A stretch of 64,000 nucleotides of DNA, taken from Gnomoniopsis sp. IMI 355080. Lineage: Eukaryota > Ascomycota > Sordariomycetes > Diaporthales > Gnomoniaceae. The DNA lies in assembly GCA_027946555.1 (NCBI GenBank), contig JAPEVC010000012.1, positions 186,001-250,000 on the forward strand, in the 5' to 3' direction. Below the pieces are notes generated by a model, which saw nothing but the letters and a program-made list of their open reading frames with translations, was not told the origin of the DNA and searched no databases. The translations under genes were made by a program, and so were the position numbers. How positions within the stretch are numbered: the stretch's first letter is position 1; the number at the start of each line of letters is the position of its first letter. Shown here piece by piece: positions 55,524 to 64,000 of this stretch.

Positions 55524-56429
55524 ATGATGTCCTCATTTCAAAGGTCGGTGTAATTCTAATGAATAGACCCGAGCATCGTGACAACGAAAGGAGCTAACAA
55601 TCGTTTCTGACACAGTATCATTGAATCGAGGGTTTTCACATTTGTGGTTGGTCCAAACAAGAAAGAATTTAGCATCCACGAAGCTGCCTTTTCGGAGCTG
55701 TCCTGCCCCCTCGAGGCCTTGCTGAGTGGACCATACAAAGAGTCACAGACCTTGCGTGTCGAGTGGCCAGATATTGATGAGGGGACATTCATAAGATTCG
55801 CACGGTGGGCTTATACGGGAAGCTATGTCACAGAAGAACCTGATATCATTCTTGATCGGACGAACGTCAAGCTCTCCATACCATCTTCTGACGGAAGTGA
55901 CGTCGTGGAAGACGGCGACAACGTCACTCCTGAAGAGCCATTATACTCCCTGCAGTCCATCGTCGACAAGCGCTCTCATCACAGACGACCTGGAACGAAA
56001 AGACATGGTCTTATCCAAAAGTTTCTGGACATGAGTGCTAAATATCCTACGACAACATCCGACTTCAAGCCTAGACAGAACAAGGAGAGTTGTGAGGAGT
56101 ACACTGGTGTTTTTTTGTGCCATGCTAAGCTCTATGTGCTGGGCGACGCCTACGATATCCCCCAGTTGCGCCAGCTTTCGCTCCACCACCTTCATGCAAC
56201 CCTGAAGGAGTTCACTCTGTACCCAAGCCGCCTGAACGATATCGCTGCTCTGGCCAGATACATCTTCAATAACACGCAAGCGCACGACGAGATCCAAGAT
56301 ATGATTGGCCATTACTACGCTTGTATATTTGAGGATGCTTCAAAGCAACAAGGATTGAATTCTCTCATTAGCGAAATGCCGGATTTCGCCCTAAGTCTGA
56401 TTTCAAGCATGAGTAAGAGACTTGATTAA
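55524..56429 (+). CDS. BTB/POZ domain protein, 277 aa
   Basis: Fungal BTB/POZ-like protein, probably a protein-interaction adaptor (for example for cullin-3). It has a tiny first exon 55524-55543 and exon 56429-55616 (read forward 55616-56429), joined by a 72-nt intron with a CTAAC branch. The BTB fold starts TFVVGPNKKEFSIHEAAFSELSCPLEALLSG, has the FxVHxxxL-type element, then FIRFARWAYTGSY. A charged insert of about 60 residues follows. The second half has CHAKLYVLGDAYDIPQLRQLSLHHLH, the typical post-BTB helices of these fungal proteins. No MATH, Kelch or ankyrin repeats are present. Many paralogues exist in filamentous fungi, and individual roles are unknown. Confidence 0.88.
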
Positions 56430-57831
56430 AGGAATGATAATGGTCATTTGGCTGTTTATCTGTGCACTTGACGATGTTCAAATCTCAATCTTCATATGTA
56501 AATCGCGTGTAGGACAGCCGCTAGGGAGACGATTGCTCATGTTTTCGAAGCAGCTTGATATGCCCGTCAGTGAGCAATTAACTTTCTCGGGACTCTGAAT
56601 ACATGGCTCCGAAAAACTGTCTTGAACATGACAGAGCGGATATTGTTGATAGTAATGAGGCGGCCCAAATCACCATCCACCATCGTGTTGTGCATCGAGG
56701 CTTGCAAATTAAAGCTCCCAACTTGGAAGGTCCCATACGTATCGACGTGCTCAGGCTGATTCAGCCAATCTACGACTGCCTGCTACCTCCTATTCTGTAG
56801 CTTGGTGCAAAGTCTCCGTTCGAATCACGAAGTGATCGAATGCTGTGCTTGCTAAATCTTTGACTTTGCAATTGAAAGTGCTGACTTCTGTATACCTACC
56901 TACCTAGGTAGGTAGCGTCAACCTTGGAAGATTTCTTGAACTAACCTAATCAGCACCAGAAGCATCCAAGGTTGCAATTGTTGAAAGCTAGTCGGCAGAA
57001 GGGATGGTAGTCCCAACACATTTACATGATGAAATCTGAACGTCTATCGTTGCAGGCTGCTCGACAGATCAAGAATACAGAGGCAGATTCTTCTCTTACA
57101 CACACCTGGTTTACCACAAACCCTCAAAAGAGGCATGTTCGATCTGCAGGTTAGCAACATGGTACAAGCCTTTCCTACCCACCATCAAGCTGAAAATGCA
57201 CGAGCGCTATTTTCGGGATTGATGGCATCCGATCTAGAAGCCTGTAAAAAGTCTATTCCAGAAAACATTGCAACCAAGAGGTAAGACATAGATACCATGG
57301 CATTCTACAATCCTCCTAGGTGCCCGTTTGGTTACTCGATTTGGCAGGTGTGTGGTTGAAGTCGTGATGTTGTAGACTTGGCATCTTAGGTACAAAAGCA
57401 CAAGGATGGTCAAAGCCACATTGGTATGCAACCTTCAAGTGATGTAACTGCCGTGCAACTCCAAATGAAAGTGTAAAGATAGGTTCCCGCGTAGTGTGCC
57501 TATCCGGACTGTAACCCAACCTTGAACTTGAACTGCACACGATTGCATCGCCTGACTAGTGATGTTCTTTCGGACGTCGCGCCTTGGTAGTATTTCGTGG
57601 TCTGTGATTTCGACAATGACGTTGAGACTCGATCGCGTTGTAGCATTGGCTTCCTATGCCATATAAACATCGCTGACGCCAGGTTGTATACAAATAGGCG
57701 GGCGTTGGTTGATCCGTCAGGTGGTTAAGTATTTAAAGTGAATTATACCAGCAAGTATCGTTCTTCTTGTGGTGTCTGTACTTTCCCTCTGACCCGGCAT
57801 ACTATCTTGTTTACAAAGACTTCTTCCCAAC
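56430..57831. other. 1.4 kb intergenic with 20-bp palindrome
   Basis: Holds the perfect 20-bp palindrome at 56896-56915. TATA-like sites lie near 57659 and at 57730-57737 (TATTTAAA), the latter about 95 bp upstream of the protease ATG. Small frames are not convincing. Confidence 0.5.
56896..56915. repeat. Perfect 20-bp palindrome, TACCTAGGTA core
   Basis: Each half is CTACCTACCT or its complement. It belongs to a family of short palindromes scattered through intergenic DNA in this window. Confidence 0.9.
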
Positions 57832-59261
57832 ATGCCTTCGCTGTGCAAGTATCTGTTCCTAATCAGCCCATTTGTGTTGCAACTCACAGGTGCGGCCCCG
57901 ACTGAGAAGCATGTCTCCTCGTCCGGCTCTTTTCGCATCGAACAAGTAGCGAAACAACGCTCGACCGCGAGGAATGGCCTTGCTGCGTACGCTAAAGCCT
58001 TGCGGAAATATGCGCATCATGCCAATAACACGGACGAGATTATGTCCCAGGCTGCAGCTCTGGTCGATGCCAGTTCTGTTGTCACCACGCCTGTCCAAGG
58101 TGACGCGTTATACATAACGCCAGTGACTATCGGTAGTCAGACTTTCGACTTAGACATTGACACTGGATCCTCTGATCTGTGAGTTGGAGATGATAGCTTC
58201 GTTGTTTAAGTGATGCTAACGATGGTGTAGATGGGTGCTAGGGAACACATTGCCCCAGAGGAGTGGGTTCACGTACTACGCGCCGGGGTCGACGGCAAGG
58301 CGTCAATCCGGCGAGACATGGGAGTAAGTGATTTTCTACGCTTGATTTCTGTTTCGAACCGATCGACCATGACCTCTCATACTTTATTTGAGCTCCCAGA
58401 GTCAAGTGTAGAACCCGACTAACTAGTGCTTCAGCATCACTTTCGCAGATGGAAGCGGAGCCTCTGGCATCGTCTATACGGACACAGTGACCGTTGGAGG
58501 ATCCACCGTCACTGGCCAAGTTGTCGAGTTTGCCAACGCCGTGTCTGGATTCAACCAGGCCGGTGACGCTGAAGATGGTATCTTTGGTCTTGCCTTCGAC
58601 TCAATCAATACTGGTATGTATCTTATTCTTACTGGTCTTTGGAACATGGCTCACAACTTCAACAGTCACTCCGACCCAGGCACAGACGTTCTTCTCGACC
58701 GCTGTTGATCAAGGACTTCCTCTTGCCCTCTTCACAGCTCTCTTGAAGCGTGGCGAGCCCGGGGCCTACACCTTTGGCGAAATCGATACCACCCAGTTCA
58801 CCGGAGACATCACATACACTCCCATCGACTCATCTCAGGGTTTCTGGACCTTCTCACCGGATGGTCTGACCATTGGGACTACAACCTTCAGTGTGCCCGA
58901 TGGCCTTCTTACCGGAATTGCGGATACCGGAACCACCTTGCTACTCGTTATGGACAATATCGCGGCGACATACTATGCTCGAGTCTCTGGCGCACAGTTC
59001 AGTAACGCAGTCGGCGCTTACATTTTCCCATGTAGCGCTAACCTCCCAGACTTTACTGTGGATATCAATGGATACTCTGCCACAGTACCTGGGGAATTCA
59101 TAAATTTTGGTGTTCTCACTGGCAATACCTGTATCGGTGGGATTCAGTCTGCGAGTGGCCTGCCCTTTAATATCTATGGAGACATCTTCCTCAAATCGCA
59201 GTTTGTTGTTTTTGATCGGACTCAGGCCACTCCTCGAATTGGGTTCGCCAACCAAGCGTAA
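57832..59261 (+). CDS. Secreted pepsin-like aspartic protease (A1), 404 aa
   Basis: Acid endopeptidase. Exons are 57832-58178, 58231-58323, 58435-58613 and 58666-59261; all phases agree. ATG 57832 gives a signal peptide ending near LTGAAP, then a propeptide of about 65 residues with a basic centre (AKALRKYAHHAN). The first catalytic Asp110 is in DIDTGSSDLW, interrupted by intron 1 after the Asp-Leu codons. The flap reads DITFADGSGASG, where the usual flap tyrosine (pepsin Tyr75) is phenylalanine. The second catalytic Asp is in IADTGTTLLL. A Cys pair (FPCSANL / NTCIGG) forms the conserved C-terminal disulfide. The final IYGDIFLKSQFVVFD and IGFANQA are standard. It is secreted for nutrition or host interaction. 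Confidence 0.94.
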
Positions 59262-60179
59262 GCTTTCAGGAAGCATTTATTGTCAGAGACCTGGGACAAA
59301 TGTGTGGATTTTTTAATTTTTTTTCTCGTATGCCCAATTCCGTGCGAACTCGCTCACATACCTAGGTATCGGTTGCATACCTGAGAAAAGTGGAACAATG
59401 TGCGCAAGCAGAGCTCATGGGTTGGTGAAGAGTGCGCATTTCAATGTATAAGCTATTGGCGTCTTGGTAAGCCGACAAATTTCGAAGCCTAGATTTGATA
59501 TGCCCCTTTAGTTCGAGTGTGTAGGTATATTCATATATGATAGGCCATAGCACACATTGCGTTCCGTCCCGGTCTCTGGGTAGCATTCATGTTGTGCACA
59601 ACTCTCTGTTGATTTCAGGAGCAAATCAAGATACTGGACGAGTGCACGGGAGAGCATATTGCCGGAGAACTTACGAGTGGGTGCTAACTGTGAATTACAT
59701 CTCACGTTGCGCACCACACTCACGCGCGGCTTGTCCCCACGGGCAAGGAAGCGAAGCTTGAGCAAATAACCCTGATCAATTACCAGAAGTTTACTGTTTG
59801 CAGTCCCGAAGGACACAGGAGCTTCAAAATTGCTCTTCATTCCCTGCAGCGACTGCTCGGATATATCTTTCCAAGAAGTCATGCGGAGGCAGTCCAATGT
59901 AGTCGCGTCGGCTTATGTAATCCACTGGCGGCCATCCTTAGCCGAGTCGTCATGCCTGAGCCGAGGCTCGAAGGATAGTTGAAGCTCCCACTTTACAGGT
60001 GGCTAGCAAGCGGCTTCGCCAGAGCGCGCTTGTGACACTCGACAACTCCCTCGTTCTTCTAGACTACTTGCAATGAGCGGTCTTTCACATTGAGATCAGA
60101 AGATATTTCGCACCCACGGTCTTGCTTGTTAACAAAATACCAAACTGGGCAGGCGAGGAGAAGACGAGACATACAAACC
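59262..60179. other. Intergenic, protease 3' / PEX3 5'
   Basis: 0.9 kb. A perfect 12-bp palindrome ATACCTAGGTAT lies at 59358-59369. Overlapping frames on both strands at 59500-59900 are not convincing. Confidence 0.5.
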
Positions 60180-61954
60180 ATGTTCGCCGCAACACGGCGG
60201 TGGTTTCGCCGCAATAGGACCCCCATCACCGTCACGGTGGGCCTTATTGGCGCCGGCTATGTGGTCACGCAGTATGTAGTGAGCAAACTGAATGAAGCAC
60301 GCGAGCGGATGAGCAATGAGCGCATATCAAAGGAAAAGTACGTGATCTTCCCCGCGCTGTCGAAAATGAGCATCGTCACCAGCAGCATGCTAATTCTTTG
60401 ACCCACTTCCGAGCAGTCTTCGGCGGCGCTTCCAACAGAACCAAGAGGACTGCACATACACTGTACTGGCACTCCTTCCTACCGCAGCAACAAAAATACT
60501 AGAAACCCTAGATGTCGAGCAGATCACCCTGGAAATCCAACAGATGAAGGGCGGTAACGGCACCAATAAGTCGGTTCTAAGCGGGAGCGGCGACTCGATG
60601 AGTCTGCCCGAGACGGTAGGCTTGACCGATGAGGATGGTCGGAGTATGATTTCAACAAGCGAGAGCGGTATTCACGCCAGCCAGATCACAGTACCACCAG
60701 CCAGCCAGACTTCGGAAGGAGGGGAGCAGGCACAGCCGGCGAAGCCAAAGAGGTCGAAGCGGCAGCTATGGGGGGACGTGACGATCAGCTGTAAGTACAA
60801 CTTGTGGCACTGCAACAAAGCACGACATGAACAAGAAGCTGAAGACATGCGCAGCAATAACAAGGGCCTTCACTCTCATGTACACCCTCGCCCTCCTGAC
60901 AATGCTCACGCGCATCCAACTCAACCTCCTCGGCCGACGGAGCTACCTGTCCAGCGTGGTGTCGCTTGCGACGGGCTCGAATACCGCGACCATCAGCCTC
61001 GAGAACAAGGACGACGACAACTCGACCGAGGCGTACGGTGATGATTTCGAGGTCAACCGCAAATACTTGACCTTCAGCTGGTGGCTGCTGAACAAGGGCT
61101 GGGTGGACGTGATGCAGCGCGTTGAGGCTGCAGTGCGCCAGGTATTCGGCCAGATGAGCCCGCGAGACCAGGTGACATTCGAGTCGTTCTCAAAACTGGC
61201 CCAAGAAGTGAGGCGATTGGTGGAGGGAGGATCACCGCCGGGACAGCCGCAACAGACAGGCGGCACGAGTACACAATGGCTGCCCTTTCTCCTTCCCACA
61301 CCAGACCAGGAGGAGTACGTCCTGAGAGAATCCGGCATCCTGGATGACTCCGCCTCCTCTCAAACCCAGCGCACTGACCGCGAGCCCTCCACCCCGACCT
61401 CCGCGCTCTCTCTTCGCCGCTTACTTGACGAGACCGCCGACCTCATCGAGTCGCCCACCTTCACACATGTGTTGACGCAGATCCTTGACGCAGGCTTCTC
61501 GGTACTCCTCGACCGGAAACTTGCCGAGGGCCCTTTTGAACTTCCACCCCCACCCACTTCCCCGGCAGCGGCGGCTCAGATCATAGTCGATGTAAGCGCG
61601 GATGTTGTGAGAGATCGGGCAGAAAAGAAGGTCTTGTTACCCAAGTGTCTGTCGATCCTCACAAGACAGGCGCACAGCATCGGCAATGGCGTGCCGAATG
61701 AGTACCTGCAGGCCATGGAGAGCGTACAGGACCTCGAAGGGTTTGCGGCGGTGGTCTATTCTTCCAATTGGGAGAATGAAATTCGAGAGGAGAACTTGGT
61801 GCCGCCGTCAACAACGGGCACGGCCGAGTCTAGCGTGCGGCAGTCGACGGTAATCACACAGAGCGAGGCTGCAGGCGAGGAGAGCTTGGTGGTAGTGGAT
61901 CCCTCTCAGAGCTCTTTTGAGAGCGTATGGGCAAAGGTCACAGAGAACACATGA
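60180..61954 (+). CDS. PEX3: Peroxisomal biogenesis factor 3 (Pex3)
   Basis: Peroxisomal membrane protein that docks Pex19 and is needed for membrane-protein import and peroxisome formation. Exons are 60180-60337, 60417-60790 and 60855-61954, giving 543 aa. The N-terminus MFAATRRWFRRNRTP supplies the basic peroxisomal targeting signal, followed by the membrane anchor ITVTVGLIGAGYVVTQYV. NLRRRFQQNQEDCTYTVLALLPT, a Pex3 hallmark, spans the intron 1 junction. The middle SITRAFTLMYTLALLTMLTRIQLNLLGR is the conserved helix that binds Pex19 in homologues. An acidic Ser-rich insert lies at about residues 100-170, and the C-terminal tail after the last helix is Ser/Thr-rich. An expected single-copy housekeeping gene. 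Confidence 0.96.
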
Positions 61955-62599
61955 GGATAATGTACAAAGAAAAAAGAGGCAAAACACGGCGTTCTCGCAA
62001 AGGTGCTGATTTAGTAGCATCTATATACCCAGTTTCGTGGATGTGGGAAACATGGACGTTATCTGCTAGCGAACATGCAGACGTCGCGGCGTACTTTGAG
62101 TTTGAGGTATCACACGATGGCATGAAAGATATGATTAGGCTGGGGCATTACTGGCCCGTCAACAACACCGCTCTCCTCGTCTACTGTCGTCTGCAGTGAA
62201 CATGTCCATAGACTTCCCAATACCCAGAGAGCATCATCCCTCGCGCGACTATTCTCTCTCCTTTGGGATCCTGCTCGCGCGCTGGAAATTTGTATGGCCT
62301 TGTGAATTATGAACTCAGCGTAGGCTCTGCCCACGTCCGAAAATGGCTGGTTGATAATTCGAAAGGCCGTATCTTGAATTCGCCATCGATGGTGGCCTCG
62401 ATCTGCCCCCGTCCCGACCATTGGCAACATCATGACGGGGTATGAAGGCGGCCGAGGTGGAATGAAGCACATATCCTCCTTTGAGCCCGAAATCATGATA
62501 CCTCAGGAACAGCCAGGGTAGGGTGATCAGCTTTCCAAGCCGTCAATAACGTTGTCCAAGGCGATTAAAGCCAAATCGTCCGCTGTGCGTCGCGATGGC
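61955..62599. other. Convergent 3' space, PEX3 / BET5
   Basis: 645 bp tail to tail. A 128-codon minus-strand frame at 62110-62496 has no recognised features and overlaps a shorter plus-strand frame. No gene is called. Confidence 0.5.
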
Positions 62600-63234
62600 T
62601 CACTGAAGACCTCTGATGAATTGATCGAGACCCAATTCGAATAATTCGTTCCGGACACCTTCGCCACCTTTATGTTCGACTGGCGCAAGGGGGTTCTTGA
62701 CGACTGCAGAGACGCATCAAAGTCAGCTATTGACACAGGGGCCCCCCAACACTTCTTGGTGGAGACACTCGAGGAGCACGTACCATATTCGACCCAGAGA
62801 TTGATATAGACTTGATGCAGGACATTCCGCATGCTCATGGTGGAGGTATCCGTCAACATGACAAATCTCAAGTTGGTAGGCGTCTCGTAGTAGTGCATGC
62901 GATACTGGCTGGTGCGATAGCTGATGAAGGCATCGTCTTCGCCGCCTAGCTTGCGCACGATATTGCGCAGACTGAAGACGGTGCCGAAGATGAGCTTGGC
63001 ATCGTTGGAAGCGCGGGTGATTTGTTTAGAGGAGGGCCCGTTGGTAGGCGCAGCTGGTTTACCGGGGGCAGTGGGTGGAGGGGCGGCTTGCGAGGCGGGA
63101 AGCCAGTTCTTGGTGTAGATGCACTCCGCTGGATTGGAGGAAAGGGGTTGGTTAGTATGACGCAAAGGATGGACTTCGAGGATTGGGAAAGACATACTGT
63201 GACGGTCGAATATGTAGAAGGAGTAGACTGTCAT
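62600..63234 (-). CDS. BET5: TRAPP complex subunit Bet5 (TRAPPC1), 161 aa
   Basis: Small longin-fold subunit of the TRAPP complex that activates Ypt1/Rab1 in ER-Golgi transport. Exons are 63234-63198, 63128-62784 and 62703-62600. The start MTVYSFYIFDRH matches the Bet5 signature, with ECIYTKNWLP directly after intron 1. A Pro/Ala-rich insert at residues 25-45 is usual in fungal Bet5. The core has LIFGTVFSLRNIVRKL, YRTSQYRMHYYETPTNLRFVMLTD and VLHQVYINLWVEY, and the C-terminus reads VVKNPLAP...LFELGLDQFIRGLQ. Length and ends match the family. Housekeeping gene. Confidence 0.95.
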
Positions 63235-64000
63235 GGTGGGCAGTCTACATCACGAGCAGGTGGAGCTCGTGGTGTGTCGCGAGTGCTTGAAGGGCTGACG
63301 TTGTGGAAAGGTTGAGTCCTAGGCTTCCAGGCGGGCGGGTAAGACTGTCCTCTAGTGCTACTGTAATGCTATGCCAGTTATGCCTAGCAGCTTCAGTTTG
63401 AGTTTAGCGTCTTGCAGGGGCCCCCGGGCGCGTGGCCCCAGTGGTCCCCAGAATGATGGGCCCCAGGGTCGGTACCCTGTCGCGCCTGTGCCCACCTATG
63501 CAGCTCAACATCCATGGATAAAGCTTGACCTTCGTCTGACTCGTCCCCGCTGGAAATTGAAGCTGAACAAGGCTGATAGAGAAGACACCAAGCCACGCTC
63601 GCTTGTTGGTCAGACAGGGAATTATGACAGATCAAATTGAAATGAGTTGACATTATTTATATGCCTGCGTCCCTTTTGTTGTGCCCAGATACTTCCGTCC
63701 CCATCTTGGTCTTTTGTGGAAAGTGTCGACCCGAACCAAGCCTACCGCAAGGCTGCACGCAAGCCTGGGCTCATCGTCGATTGCCGACTTGCCACTTCGG
63801 AAACGAAACATCAGGGCTATCGGGCAGGGACCCGGGGCGTACCGGGATCACCCAAACCTTCTTACCTTTTCATCGGGTTACCAGAACCATCCATGGAGAC
63901 TCTACAGGCGCCATGGCCGCTCAAGTCTGCCGTCAGTGCGCCACCAGCTTCAACATCCGGAGATGGCCACGCCGAAGTTGGACTTGACGAGAACAGCCGC
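63235..64000. other. Right window end, no gene assigned
   Basis: A good-context ATG at 63913 opens a 24-codon frame (MAAQVCRQC...) that stops at 63987. It could be the first exon of a plus-strand gene continuing outside the window, but nothing supports this. Confidence 0.4.

Noticed and set aside
62110..62496. 128-codon minus-strand frame between PEX3 and BET5
   Set aside because: No recognisable features and sits in a short tail-to-tail spacer.

Overview
The window is nuclear DNA of a filamentous ascomycete (Pezizomycotina, most likely a Sordariomycete). The genes have short GT-AG introns, mostly 50-110 nt, often with a CTAAC/CTGAC-like branch site. Both strands carry monocistronic genes. 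The gene content includes secreted plant-wall enzymes, a Zn(II)2Cys6 regulator, an MFS sugar carrier, a rhodopsin-domain membrane protein, DUF3405 and Pex3, which fits this group. I resolve about 27 protein genes and see no rRNA, tRNA, CRISPR array or intact transposon. Exon maps come from reading frames and splice signals and agree in phase, but no transcript supports them.

Layout. 0-9.7 kb: the C-terminal two thirds of an amidase, an unrecognised three-exon gene with coiled-coil character, an HSPA12-type Hsp70-like ATPase, and a divergent coiled-coil protein. 10-14.7 kb: three co-oriented secreted-protein genes, namely a GH11 xylanase with a CBM1, a CE1 acetylxylan esterase and a small secreted protein of unknown function. 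15-20 kb: an AsaB/CmcJ-type non-heme iron oxygenase divergent from an Old Yellow Enzyme, then an S/R/H-rich protein. 21.9-29 kb: a secreted HNH-type nuclease, the ribosome assembly factor Rrb1, an O-fucosyltransferase-like type II membrane protein and a DUF3405 type II membrane protein. 30-40 kb: a rhodopsin-domain membrane protein with eight exons including two microexons, an SDR, a secreted S41-family peptidase with nine exons, and a GST-like protein.

41-52 kb: an HSL-type esterase, an acidic unknown protein, then a likely sucrose/fructan utilisation group made of an MFS sugar transporter, a divergent Zn(II)2Cys6 regulator and a GH32 beta-fructosidase without a visible signal peptide. The transporter/regulator intergenic region holds a CGG-N8-CGG site of the AmyR/InuR type. 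This suggests import of the sugar followed by hydrolysis inside the cell.

53-64 kb: a salicylate-hydroxylase-like FAD monooxygenase, a BTB/POZ protein, a secreted pepsin-like protease whose flap tyrosine is phenylalanine, then the housekeeping genes PEX3 and the TRAPP subunit BET5. Intergenic DNA carries several copies of a short palindrome with core TACCTAGGTA, far more than expected by chance. The best candidates for new biology are the xylanase/esterase/unknown secreted trio, the fructan group with its CGG site, the oxygenase/OYE pair, and the adjacent glycosyltransferase-like and DUF3405 genes.
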